A stretch of 50,258 nt of DNA from Anaerolineaceae bacterium (GCA_003446605.1 DMDF01000047.1:1-50258); one strand, 5' to 3'; positions 34,939 to 43,829 are shown, counted from the stretch's first letter. Numbers and translations: made by a program. Notes: generated by a model from the letters alone, not told the origin.

Positions 34939-34944
34939 ACCTAT

Positions 34945-35008
34945 ATCACGACAAGAGGACTACCAAAGGGTAAGGATTTCCTTCCCGCGGGAATGCCTCT
35001 TTTTTTAT
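34945..35008 (+). ncRNA. Candidate short structured RNA
   Basis: A transcript from the promoter at 34910-34938 would be about 60 nt. It would contain an outer stem AAGAGG (34953-34958) / CCTCTT (34996-35001), an inner hairpin GGG-T-AAGG / CCTT-CCC (34968-34986) and end in a run of T (35001-35006). Known families were considered by eye (preQ1, fluoride, mini-ykkC) and none fits. It lies opposite the 3' end of the broken NYN gene. This is a prediction from promoter-terminator spacing only. Confidence 0.4.
34953..35006 (+). terminator. Intrinsic terminator-like hairpin
   Basis: Stem AAGAGG/CCTCTT with an internal smaller hairpin and a T-run of seven starting at 35000. On the opposite strand there is no T-run, so it does not serve the NYN gene that ends at 35005. 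Confidence 0.55.
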
Positions 35009-35431
35009 TTCCTTTCCAATTTTTTTCTCAAAAGATCCATCGGAACGATAAATTGGGCAAATTCTCTGAGGAGAGAAGAGTATTTTTCATTAGGCACAAG
35101 AACCTTAAGAAGTTTTTTCTCTGATTCCAGATATTCGATTAAACATCTGAAATCACCATCTCCAGAAACAATAATGGCTTTATCATAATTGGGAAACTGG
35201 ATCAGTGTATGTAAAACAAGTTCTGCATCTACATTACCTTTATAAGTTGTATGCTTACCTTTGTTTATTTTCAATACCGGTTTGAAAATAAAAATAAAAC
35301 CCACTTCTTGAAGGTGTTTATAAAGATTTGTATTTTCGGGAACATAACCGATAAAAATATATGCTTTCGAAACATTGTACTTTGTTTTTAAGTAATTGCG
35401 AAACTTAGGTCAATGGTTATCGAATCCATTC
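35005..35431 (-). pseudogene. Truncated and frameshifted NYN-domain (LabA/DUF88) nuclease gene
   Basis: The frame ending at 35005 is open up to about 35404 and translates as the middle and end of a NYN (PIN-like) domain: KFRNYLKTKYNVSKAYIFIG, ENTNLYKHLQEVGFIFIFKP, NVDAELVLHTLI, AIIVSGDGDFRCLIEYL. Just upstream, in another frame, GMDSITIDLS continues the alignment expected before KFRNYLK, so a frameshift lies at about 35402-35405. The N-terminal strand with the first catalytic aspartate (F-I-D-G-x-N type) is missing altogether, as the end of the lipase-like gene sits there. No start codon with a ribosome-binding site is found. It is read as a decayed gene. Confidence 0.7.
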
Positions 35432-35459
35432 CAGGCTGCTTAGAGAAAGCCAGAGTCAA

Positions 35460-36602
35460 TCAATTGATTTTTGGCAAATTCTCCTTTATTGTTGTCGATA
35501 ATGTATTTTTTGTCTGTGCAGTTAACGATGAAAAAACTTCTATCAGCAAATTCTTTGTCTTTTCATCTAATTTTGAATACTTTATAAGGATATTTTTAAT
35601 TTCTTTAAAATTCTCCTTGGGATCAATCGTTCTTCCTTCTGAAGCCCCTAATATATCAAATAATGCCTCGATAAACATTTTCCGTTTGGGTAATGATAAT
35701 TCCGCGAGCCAGGTTGTTAATATTTGCTCTAATAATTTCGTAGTACTGGACATATTTCCATGTACAAATTTTGATTGTTCGACTCTCCAGTTTAAAGCGT
35801 TATGTTGGTTTATGCTTCGAGCAGAACTGGAAACCACTATTCTTTTTCCAACTGGTTCTAATAGCATTCCTACGATTGATTCTTCGGGAACATAATTGCA
35901 CACTTTGTTTTCGATATATGAGAAAGAAGCACGAGGAACATTAGAAAAATCAAAACCGGGCCCATCAAAATTTATTATTTTTGATAATTGGCTTTGGCGT
36001 ATTGCGTTTAGATGTGAACATGCATATACCGCCAAATTTCCACCTTTTGAATGACCGCATACAGTAACTTTATTGGAAAGGATAGCAATTGTACGATCCA
36101 GGTATCTGGAAGCAGATTCTTGTCCCGGTGTTTGTTCCATGTATGCTATTTCAAAATCTTCTTTCCATCCGATCAGGGAGTTGTCTGTTCCACGAAAAGC
36201 AATGACTTTTTCATGTATTGCGTTAGGTAAAGTGAAAGTTACAGCTGCAAATTGTTGCCCAACAATAAAATCTGTATTTTCGTCATACCTGGATAGTTGA
36301 ACATCTTCAAATCTTGGGCAAGCGGCTGTTTCTCTTAACAATTCCAATAATTCGGAATCAAGGGAGGGACTGGCTGTGGGATTGATATTTGAGTCCTTTG
36401 TCTCATTAGTTTGGATCTTCGAGAAATATTGAATGGAAGTGTCTTTAAGAGAAATTTCTTTATTTGATTCAACTCCCGGAACAATATCCTTAAAAGGTAA
36501 ATAACTTAGCATTGATAAGATTAACGCATCAATATCATTAAATGGGTCTTTTGAAAAGCTTAGATCTCCCCGCCAATGTAAATATTCCATTATTGTTCCC
36601 AT
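35460..36602 (-). CDS. DUF2974 (Mbeg1-like) alpha/beta hydrolase
   Basis: A 380-residue cytoplasmic lipase/esterase-like protein. The N-terminus MEYLHWRGDLSFSKDPFNDIDALILSMLSYL (quoted only in part: YLHWRGDLSFSKDPFNDID) and VIAFRGTDNSLIGWKEDF are typical of the family; the nucleophile elbow is VTVCGHSKGGNLAVY, and INFDGPGFD supplies the likely catalytic aspartate. The His is probably in the INQHNALNW segment. Proteins of this family are common in Firmicutes; substrate unknown. AAGGAG lies 7 nt before the ATG. It sits between mrfB-like and mrfA-like genes and its 3' end abuts the NYN remnant, so it may be a later arrival. Confidence 0.82.
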   Translation of the reverse strand: MGTIMEYLHWRGDLSFSKDPFNDIDALILSMLSYLPFKDIVPGVESNKEISLKDTSIQYFSKIQTNETKDSNINPTASPSLDSELLELLRETAACPRFEDVQLSRYDENTDFIVGQQFAAVTFTLPNAIHEKVIAFRGTDNSLIGWKEDFEIAYMEQTPGQESASRYLDRTIAILSNKVTVCGHSKGGNLAVYACSHLNAIRQSQLSKIINFDGPGFDFSNVPRASFSYIENKVCNYVPEESIVGMLLEPVGKRIVVSSSARSINQHNALNWRVEQSKFVHGNMSSTTKLLEQILTTWLAELSLPKRKMFIEALFDILGASEGRTIDPKENFKEIKNILIKYSKLDEKTKNLLIEVFSSLTAQTKNTLSTTIKENLPKIN

Positions 36603-36735
36603 ATTGCAACTCCTTCTATCCTCATTGTACTGAAATATGACGACTTAGATTCAAGTCATACATGCAAGAGTTAATATTGAGATAATTCCTGGCTAACTCC
36701 TCTACCTCGTAGCCTTGATTCATGATATGGATCTC

Positions 36736-36757
36736 GAATTCAGTAGGAATTCAGTAG
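36736..36757. repeat. Two tandem copies of an 11-bp unit
   Basis: GAATTCAGTAG occurs twice in direct succession in the 281-bp gap between the lipase-like and the mrfA-like genes. It is probably a small slippage duplication; the gap otherwise shows nothing recognisable. Confidence 0.7.
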
Positions 36758-36883
36758 GTTGTTTCTGAATTTGACCGTGGATATTTGCCCCAAGGTGTAA
36801 AGAAGCTTCGAGATAAAACTGGTAGTCTGATTTAGTAATCATATTAATAAGATCCATGGATTCATAAGTCCTTGCTCTACAAA

Positions 36884-39418
36884 TTAATACAATATTTCCT
36901 GCAACAATGCCAGGGTGGCACCTTTGGGATCGAAGAATTCATTGTTCACCGGACCAACGCAGGATGGGCAGCCGGTGAAACAATTACAATTCCGTATTAC
37001 ATCCTGTGCATTTTGCAGGATAGTTGGGTATTTTTGAAACAGGGTTTCACTGAGCCCGATCCCGCCCGGAAAATTATCATACAGCAAAATGACCGGCATG
37101 TTTCCGATTGGTTTCCAGCGCGGTTCGATAAAAACACCCAGATCATGCAGATCACACATCAGATAAAGAGGGGCAAGATGGGAAAAGAGATACCCCAAAC
37201 CACTCAGACTGGAACGGATACGGACTGTTTGCTCCACGCGATGATGGCATTTTTCACACAGCGTGATGAGATTTGATGGATGATTGGCTGCTTTTTTATC
37301 GGTGAAGGTGCGAAATGGGACTTTATGGTGAACATGTAATGCACCCGAATTATCTGGTTGTAAACCACACAAACTGCAGCGATATCCATCTCTTTGTAGA
37401 ATCGAAGTCCTGATATGTTCCCATTGATCACCGTAATCATTGAGATCACTCATCCAAAGTGATTTTCGCTGTAAAGTCTCGATGGTTTCTTGAGTAAATT
37501 GTATCCAGAAAGACTGCGTATCCAGCACAGTGGGGGGAAGGTCAAGGTCTATTGTTTGCAGGACCTCGTTGCTTGACCAATCCAGTTTATCATAGGCTAC
37601 CACCTGGCTTGAAACCAGTACGTTGCCTGTTGTGAATAGGGCTTTCTTTTTTTCAGCAGTTTCCGACCTAGACAGGATATCAATTTCCAGATGTTGTTTG
37701 GGATTGGTATAGTACGGGAATTCATCTTTGGTCAATATGGCTTTATGTTCTTCTAATCTGAGTTCATCCACATGATAGGTCTCACCGGCATGCATGTAGA
37801 TCGCCCCTGGGTGCACCATCCATAAAGCACTTTGCCCGTCCACTTCTCCAATTCTTTTCAACTTTCCATTGTCATTATGGAATAGATCGAACGGTTCGGC
37901 AGAGATGGTCCGAATGGAGATCGATGCTGAAGGGTACCCTTCACCTATCCAAAAGAATTTTCCATCCTTTTCAACCAGATCGCCTGCTGATTGCAGTACT
38001 TCCAGAAAATTCTTCAATTGCTCCGCAGCGAGTTTTCCAAAGGTATCTCCAGAAGAAAAGGGCAGTTCATAGGCTGCACAGCGTAATTGGTTGAATAAGA
38101 TGAGCAGATTTTGAGCATTGATCAAGGGTTGTTCGGGTGTATTTTCCAGCACATACGCCGGATTTTGTAGAAGAAATTGGTCCAACGGATCCGCAGAAGC
38201 GATAAAAAAGGCAGTAGACCGGCTATTTTTCCGTCCGGCACGCCCCATCTGTTGTAAAAATGAAGCAATTGTTCCTGGATAACCTAGCATCATGACGCAA
38301 TCGATACCTCCGATATCGATACCCAATTCAAGCGCGTTGGTAGCAACCACACATAGAATATCTCGCTTTTTTAATCCATTTTCAATCTCGCGTCGTTCAG
38401 ATGCTAAATATCCACTCCGATAACCATGAATTTTCGTTATCCCCGGAGAATCCTTGGCTTTTCTGAGAAATATTTCAACAGACCTTCGAGTACGCACGAA
38501 AAGAAGTGTTTGGATTCCAAGCCCCAGAGATTCTGCGGTAAGTTTGATCCCTTCTTCAAGAATTCCCTTGCGAATGCCCAGTTCTTGATCAACCAGGGGT
38601 GGATTGTAGAAATAAATATCCTTCTCAGCTGCACCAGAACCATCCTGGTTGATCTCGATAAAGGGTTTTTCCACCAATTGTTCAGCAAATTGTAGAGGAT
38701 CATGGATGGTGGCGCTGTTGCAGATATAGATCGGATCACCCCCGTAATAGCGCACAATACGATCCAATCGTCGCAGTACATTGGCAAAATGGGAGCCAAA
38801 AACACCTTTATAGATGTGAATTTCATCGATCACGACATAGCGCAGGTTTGCAAAGAACCGCTTCCACATGGGATGGTGCGGTAATAAGCTGAGGTGAAGC
38901 ATATCCGGGTTGGTAAGCAAAATCGATGCGGTATTGCGTATAGATATGCGCTCCTCTTTGGGTGTATCTCCATCATAGATGGCAGCTTTCCCTGTACCAA
39001 CCGTAAGATCATTTTGCAGGAATAGCTGCATTTCGTGGAATGGTTTCACCTGGTCATTTGCCAGCGCTTTGGTAGGGTAGAGGAGCAAAGCTGTCATTTC
39101 CGGATCATTCAACATGCCCTGATAAATAGCCAATTGAAAGACCAGGGATTTCCCGCTGGAAGTAGCTGTTGAAAGGACCACATTCTTTCCTGTTAAAATG
39201 TTCCGTAGCGCTTCGTTTTGATGGGAATATAGCTGTTCAATGTGGATTTGTTTACAATAGGTGATCAAGGCAGGATGTAATTCCTGTGGAAAATCAGCGA
39301 ACGCAGGTTCTCTTCTCGGAATAGTACATTGCGCTGCTATATTTTCTGCGATATTTTTTTGAGTGGAAACTATCCTCTTAAAAGCTTGAATTTCAGGATC
39401 ATTATTTGCATTTTTCAT
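36884..39418 (-). CDS. mrfA: MrfA/YprA-like DEAD/DEAH helicase with internal HNH nuclease motif
   Basis: Superfamily 2 DNA helicase homologue, 844 residues from ATG 39418. Helicase motifs: ATSSGKSLVFQLA (I), LLYPTKALANDQ (Ia), VIDEIHIYKGVFG (II), CNSATIHDP (III), VATNALELGIDIGGIDCV (V region) and QQMGRAGRKNSRS (VI). The C-terminal DUF1998 zinc region ends CNCFTGCPSCVGP. Between them (about residues 655-725) is a complete HNH motif: RDGYRCSLCG, LHVHHKVPF, NLITLCEKCHHRVE. B. subtilis MrfA is about 750 residues and has no such motif to my knowledge. An upstream in-frame start at 39532 would add 38 unconserved residues. The MrfB partner gene is encoded downstream on the same strand. Confidence 0.88.
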   Translation of the reverse strand: MKNANNDPEIQAFKRIVSTQKNIAENIAAQCTIPRREPAFADFPQELHPALITYCKQIHIEQLYSHQNEALRNILTGKNVVLSTATSSGKSLVFQLAIYQGMLNDPEMTALLLYPTKALANDQVKPFHEMQLFLQNDLTVGTGKAAIYDGDTPKEERISIRNTASILLTNPDMLHLSLLPHHPMWKRFFANLRYVVIDEIHIYKGVFGSHFANVLRRLDRIVRYYGGDPIYICNSATIHDPLQFAEQLVEKPFIEINQDGSGAAEKDIYFYNPPLVDQELGIRKGILEEGIKLTAESLGLGIQTLLFVRTRRSVEIFLRKAKDSPGITKIHGYRSGYLASERREIENGLKKRDILCVVATNALELGIDIGGIDCVMMLGYPGTIASFLQQMGRAGRKNSRSTAFFIASADPLDQFLLQNPAYVLENTPEQPLINAQNLLILFNQLRCAAYELPFSSGDTFGKLAAEQLKNFLEVLQSAGDLVEKDGKFFWIGEGYPSASISIRTISAEPFDLFHNDNGKLKRIGEVDGQSALWMVHPGAIYMHAGETYHVDELRLEEHKAILTKDEFPYYTNPKQHLEIDILSRSETAEKKKALFTTGNVLVSSQVVAYDKLDWSSNEVLQTIDLDLPPTVLDTQSFWIQFTQETIETLQRKSLWMSDLNDYGDQWEHIRTSILQRDGYRCSLCGLQPDNSGALHVHHKVPFRTFTDKKAANHPSNLITLCEKCHHRVEQTVRIRSSLSGLGYLFSHLAPLYLMCDLHDLGVFIEPRWKPIGNMPVILLYDNFPGGIGLSETLFQKYPTILQNAQDVIRNCNCFTGCPSCVGPVNNEFFDPKGATLALLQEILY

Positions 39419-39522
39419 AGTGATAGGTATTTTGATTTCATTAAGTTTAATATACAATACAAGGAAGTGGGAATACACCCGCTTGGTACTTTTCTCACAT
39501 TTTCTTTTCACGGAGATATACG

Positions 39523-40857
39523 ATGAAATCAAAAACCAAGTCCACCAATAAAACTCTACTGCTCATTATCCTTTTTTCCTTCATGTTGCTCCACCAAACT
39601 GATAAATTATTAATCAATCCAATGGGAGAGATGATTATTAATGAATTTGGATTGACCGATACCCAGTGGGGTTCGGTTGCCACAGCAGCCCTCATTGTAG
39701 GTGCGATATTTTATCCGATTTGGGGTTATTTATATGACCGTTTCCCACGCGGTAAATTACTGGCACTTGCATCTCTTATCTGGGGTTCTACCACTTGGTT
39801 AAGTGCCATTGCCCCCACCTTTTCTCTTTTTATTGCTTCTCGTGCTTCAACAGGAATTGATGATTCCAGTTATCCCGGTTTGTACAGTCTGATAGCAGAT
39901 TATTTTGCTCCAAAAGTAAGGGGGAAAATTTTCGGTTTACTACAAATAACCATGCCTCTTGGATATATGGCGGGATTGGTGCTTTCAATGACTGTAGCAG
40001 TTGAAATAGGGTGGAGGAAATTATTCTATATCACCGGTGGATTGGGAATCCTTTTGTCAATTATCATCTTTTTCTTTGTCAAAGATATTCCCCGTGGTAC
40101 AAGTGAACCTGAAATGCAGGATGTAAAAGATGTACCGGAATTGCAGAAATTTCATTTTGAATGGAGCAAGGTTAAAGATATCCTCAAAAAACCCAGCTTG
40201 ATCTTCATGTATCTGCAGGGTTTCTTCGGAGTGTTCCCCTGGAATACCATTGTGGCATTTATTTTTATCTACCTGGGGCAGGAAAGGGGATACAGCGATA
40301 CCCAGGTTCTGATGACCATGGCTCCCGCCATCCTTATCCTCGCACTTGGATATCCTATCGGCGGAATGTTGGGCGACCATTTCTTTGCCAAGAATAAAAA
40401 AGGTCGGGTTTATGTATCTATGATTGGGGTGTTATTGGGCGCATTGTTGCTTTACATAACCCTTAATATTCCTGTTGAAAATACCACATTATTTGGCATC
40501 ATGCTGGCGATCACAGCATTTTTCATCCCGTTCGCTTCACCCAACGTTACATCTATCGTGAACGATATCACCTTGCCTGAAATGCGCAGTACTGCTATGG
40601 CTATCCAATATTTTATAGAATCCAGCGGGGCAGCCTTGGCGCCATTACTCACAGGTATCATATCAGATGCGCTTCGCGCTGCCGGTAATCCTTACCCGCG
40701 TGGGAATGCTATTCTCATCATCTGCACTTCAGCCTGGTTGTTATGTGGCATTTTCTTTTTCATCACTTCAAAATTTATCGACAAAGATATCAACAGCTTG
40801 CATGAAACCCTTCAAGAAAGAGCAGCTGCAATTACAGCAGGCGAATCAAACGAATAA
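39523..40857 (+). CDS. Major facilitator superfamily transporter (spinster-like)
   Basis: A 444-residue membrane protein with about twelve hydrophobic helices. The MFS motif A appears as WGYLYDRFPRGKLLALASL after helix 2, and LLHQTDKLLINPMGEMI with HQTDK in helix 1 resembles the spinster/GlpT-like branch. The motif RASTGIDDSSYPGLYSLIADYF follows. The second half starts after a charged cytoplasmic loop at about residues 185-220. Substrate cannot be inferred. GGAGA precedes the ATG. It stands alone, divergent from mrfA and closed by a strong terminator. Confidence 0.9.
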   Translation: MKSKTKSTNKTLLLIILFSFMLLHQTDKLLINPMGEMIINEFGLTDTQWGSVATAALIVGAIFYPIWGYLYDRFPRGKLLALASLIWGSTTWLSAIAPTFSLFIASRASTGIDDSSYPGLYSLIADYFAPKVRGKIFGLLQITMPLGYMAGLVLSMTVAVEIGWRKLFYITGGLGILLSIIIFFFVKDIPRGTSEPEMQDVKDVPELQKFHFEWSKVKDILKKPSLIFMYLQGFFGVFPWNTIVAFIFIYLGQERGYSDTQVLMTMAPAILILALGYPIGGMLGDHFFAKNKKGRVYVSMIGVLLGALLLYITLNIPVENTTLFGIMLAITAFFIPFASPNVTSIVNDITLPEMRSTAMAIQYFIESSGAALAPLLTGIISDALRAAGNPYPRGNAILIICTSAWLLCGIFFFITSKFIDKDINSLHETLQERAAAITAGESNE

Positions 40858-40872
40858 ACCAAACAATTAAAT

Positions 40873-40911
40873 AAAAGACGGTCAGAAGGATACAACTCTG
40901 ACCGTCTTTTT
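40873..40911. terminator. Bidirectional intrinsic terminator
   Basis: AAAAGACGGTCAGA (40873-40886) pairs perfectly with TCTGACCGTCTTTT (40897-40910) around a 10-nt loop, with T-rich tails both ways. It separates the convergent MFS and lipoprotein genes. Confidence 0.9.
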
Positions 40912-40927
40912 GTTCTAATTCAAATGT

Positions 40928-43348
40928 TCATGGGAAAATCTTGTTCAACCAGTAAGACATGATTTCTTCGGCTGGTTTTCCGTGTATGGAGGATGAATAA
41001 TCGTACACTTTCAACGGTGAGAAATATCCTCTTGTTACAAATCCAGATATCCATGTTCGCTGATTTACTGCCCTTAGAAGCGCCAGATAAATATCCGCTT
41101 GTTCCTGGACATCAATTGTGTAATTTGTATTTGGATTAAAACCATCATCAATGGTAGTGTAATCATCGCAATTGACGTCTATCGAAAGGCAGCCACGAGC
41201 AGAGCCATCTATGGAAGGGGCATTAATCCCTAAAATGAGCGGCTTTTGGATCGAAGTGTAGAAATTATAGATTTGTGAATCCATAACAGAAACAGCATTT
41301 TGCGTTAATTCATCCAGGGTGGGGTTGTCTATTGCTGCTAATTGGGGAGAATATTGTACGTAAATAAAGTCCGCTTCATTTACCCACGCGGGCAGGTTAG
41401 ATGGGTCGGATAAAAATGGGATCGCAATTCCTATGTCGCCATTATAGATTGTTTTTATTTCAATCAATAAGTCAGACATCTTAGTTTCCATATCGGAGGG
41501 AAGGTTATATGATCCTGGATTAAGGAAAGGAAGTACTTCATCGCCACCTATAATAAAAGAACTCACGTTATTTTGTGCAGCTTGTGTTACAAAATTCAGG
41601 ATGAATTGTCTGTACTGGGTAAACCATGAACTCCACCAGTAATAATCCTGATAGTTTGCAGCAATGACTTCTTGCGCATTGGTTCTGCTATACTGAACTT
41701 GGGGGAAAAGTGCCACCTTCAAGCCTGTGGATTGCGCATGGTTTATATTAGCTGCATGATCAACCCAAAAAAGATCGCTTTGAGGATCGAAAGAAATGGT
41801 ATTCTCTTCCGTATTATAGGTCCAGGTTGGTTCATAGTAGACCCAATTAAATTTATTTACGCTTAGATCAACAAAAGCCCAGCTGGAGTAGGGCTGCCAG
41901 GAAGGCTCAGCATTAGGATTCAATTCTGCACCCGCGATGAAATTTGGATTTTGCTGGATATTTTCGATCCTCAAGTCGGTTGAGACAGAAACAGGTTGAT
42001 AGGTGTTCCACAAGAGAATCTCATCAAATACGGTATCGGAGAGGCTGTTAATGGTTGAAGTTGTCAATCCGGTTGCGTTTATAAGCCCTTCTGAAATTTC
42101 ACATTGTTCGTTTCTGCAATAACGGTAAGTGGAACCTAACAGGATATCCGTAGGGCTATAGATTGTGAGCAACCATTCATTATTCCCAAGTGCCCACATG
42201 GGCAGTGCTTCCATCCAGACATACGGATTGATCTGAAGAGAAATCATGTCGCTCGCAGGCGTGGTTTCAGGGATTTTTACGCGGATGGTAAGCGGTTGTT
42301 CATCACCCACCAACCAGGTTGAGATGGTATCATTGACGGTAATATCATAATCTGGAACAACTAGTTGGCGTATTCTCAAACTACCATTCTTCTTTCTCTC
42401 CGCATTCCAGAAACCATCCCCAAGTGAATATTTGTAACGTAAATCTAGACCTACAGGCAGGCTTAAGGTAAGAGAATAAGAACCATCTTCATGGTACGTC
42501 ATTGCGGGTGCTCGGGATGCAATAACGCTGCATCCAGCGTCCAACTCCGAGAAAGTATTTCCCAATTGCAGGATATTTCCTAGCAAACGTATGGGAGCTC
42601 CTTTAATGGTATTGGATGGGGTTGAGACATTGAAAGTAACATTAACAAACAAAACAGGCTGCATTGTAAAAACAGCCGGGGTTTGTGTCGCATCTGCGAT
42701 AATCGCTTTTTGTTGAAAGACCTGGTATTCACCGGTAGGGGAGTACGCCACTAACATATGTTCTCCTATGGGAACGTTGTTGATGGTGAAGGATCCATCT
42801 ACTGCAGTATAGGTCGTTAATCCGGCGATAGTCACCAGTACAGATGAGATAGGGGCATTGTTTGTTGCATCAACAATATACCCCGATATCTGACCTTTTC
42901 CTGTTAGAGATGGAGAATTACCCCAAGCTGCAACGGTATCCTCTATCACCATGGGTTGATCAATATTCACCATACGATAGCGAATATCATTCCCTGACAG
43001 GTCTTTCTCAATATTGATAACGGATGAATTTAAAACATAGCGGTACTTAACCACAGAATCGATTGGCATGGGAATTCGAACATAATAGGTAGTTTCAACT
43101 TCGTCCTTCAAACTCATGTCATAACGGGTAGGATTGAAATTTAAACAAGAGACTTCGTCTAAAATTTCCAGTTGGACAATCGTGTTTTCATCCACAAGTG
43201 CTGGAAGAGTGGTTTCGAAGACTACTTCAGCAAAAACTGGATCTGGCTCATAGCCTGGAGAATATCCTGAACAGCCGCTAAGCTGTAAGAGGAAACTACC
43301 AAGAAGCAATAGGAATAACCACGGAAGGGACCTATGATTTTGTTTCAT
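40928..43348 (-). CDS. Large surface lipoprotein with glycosidase-like TIM-barrel region
   Basis: An 806-residue exported lipoprotein: signal sequence with lipobox LQLSGC (Cys 26). The N-terminal half holds beta-sandwich modules; two segments (ending YRYVLNSSVINIEKD and YKYSLGDGFWNAERK) resemble the starch-binding CBM20-like pattern, and between them GKGQISGYIVDATNNAPI with YTAVDGSFTINNVPIGEHML is a carboxypeptidase-regulatory-like fold. A third related module is at about 350-440. The C-terminal 330 residues look like a (beta/alpha)8 barrel with SSFIIGGDEVLPF as a candidate acid/base glutamate strand and many aromatic residues, as in GH113-like enzymes. Activity and substrate are not established. 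No partner gene lies next to it; nusB is 24 nt upstream. Confidence 0.75.
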   Translation of the reverse strand: MKQNHRSLPWLFLLLLGSFLLQLSGCSGYSPGYEPDPVFAEVVFETTLPALVDENTIVQLEILDEVSCLNFNPTRYDMSLKDEVETTYYVRIPMPIDSVVKYRYVLNSSVINIEKDLSGNDIRYRMVNIDQPMVIEDTVAAWGNSPSLTGKGQISGYIVDATNNAPISSVLVTIAGLTTYTAVDGSFTINNVPIGEHMLVAYSPTGEYQVFQQKAIIADATQTPAVFTMQPVLFVNVTFNVSTPSNTIKGAPIRLLGNILQLGNTFSELDAGCSVIASRAPAMTYHEDGSYSLTLSLPVGLDLRYKYSLGDGFWNAERKKNGSLRIRQLVVPDYDITVNDTISTWLVGDEQPLTIRVKIPETTPASDMISLQINPYVWMEALPMWALGNNEWLLTIYSPTDILLGSTYRYCRNEQCEISEGLINATGLTTSTINSLSDTVFDEILLWNTYQPVSVSTDLRIENIQQNPNFIAGAELNPNAEPSWQPYSSWAFVDLSVNKFNWVYYEPTWTYNTEENTISFDPQSDLFWVDHAANINHAQSTGLKVALFPQVQYSRTNAQEVIAANYQDYYWWSSWFTQYRQFILNFVTQAAQNNVSSFIIGGDEVLPFLNPGSYNLPSDMETKMSDLLIEIKTIYNGDIGIAIPFLSDPSNLPAWVNEADFIYVQYSPQLAAIDNPTLDELTQNAVSVMDSQIYNFYTSIQKPLILGINAPSIDGSARGCLSIDVNCDDYTTIDDGFNPNTNYTIDVQEQADIYLALLRAVNQRTWISGFVTRGYFSPLKVYDYSSSIHGKPAEEIMSYWLNKIFP

Positions 43349-43372
43349 GATTTATTTCCTGATAAAGATTTA

Positions 43373-43822
43373 TTATTCTTTTATTATAGTATTGTCATTG
43401 GCAAGAAGATTGCTGATTTTTGCTACTTCGGTAGAAAGACTTCCCAGCACTCCATTTACAAAACGTGGCGAAGAGTCTGATCCGTATACTTTGGCTAACT
43501 CTACTGCTTCATTGATAGCTACTTTTATAGGTGTGATTTTAGAAACGGCAAATTCCCACAAAGCAATCCGGATGATATTTTTATCAATGGATGAAATCTG
43601 GTCTAGAGGCCATTCCGGAGCATTTTCGGCAATTAACCCATCCAATTTTTCACTGAGAGGAATGACACCATTAATGATCTCCCGCGCGAACGCAACCATC
43701 CCTTCATCTTCAGGATTTTCTTGCAGTCGATTCATGAGAACCTCTCCAGCCGGATGACCTGAAAGATCGTATTCATAGAGTACCTGTAAAGCCAAACCTC
43801 TAGCTTCTGTTCGGGGTTTCAT
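43373..43822 (-). CDS. nusB: Transcription antitermination factor NusB
   Basis: RNA-binding helical protein of the rRNA antitermination complex, 149 residues. Typical segments are RTEARGLALQVLYEYDLSG, FAREIINGVIPLSEKLDGLI, WPLDQISSIDKNIIRIALWEF and the C-terminal PIKVAINEAVELAKVYGSDSSPRFVNGVLGS (quoted in parts: INEAVELAKVYGSDSS, FVNGVLGS). It is 7 nt behind the Asp23-family gene, a conserved pairing in Gram-positive type genomes. Confidence 0.96.
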   Translation of the reverse strand: MKPRTEARGLALQVLYEYDLSGHPAGEVLMNRLQENPEDEGMVAFAREIINGVIPLSEKLDGLIAENAPEWPLDQISSIDKNIIRIALWEFAVSKITPIKVAINEAVELAKVYGSDSSPRFVNGVLGSLSTEVAKISNLLANDNTIIKE

Positions 43823-43829
43823 AATTGCT

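Noticed and set aside
34910..35188. 92-codon plus-strand frame opposite the NYN remnant
   Set aside because: Its opposite strand encodes a clear NYN domain, its start coincides with a -35 box, and a terminator hairpin lies inside it.
36872..37276. 134-codon plus-strand frame over the 3' end of the mrfA-like gene
   Set aside because: It is the shadow of the DUF1998/HNH coding region, which is clearly coding on the minus strand.
37240..37460. HNH motif as a separate homing endonuclease or intein
   Set aside because: There is no frame break, no intein splice motifs, and the HNH lies in one continuous frame between helicase and DUF1998, so a fused domain is the simpler reading.
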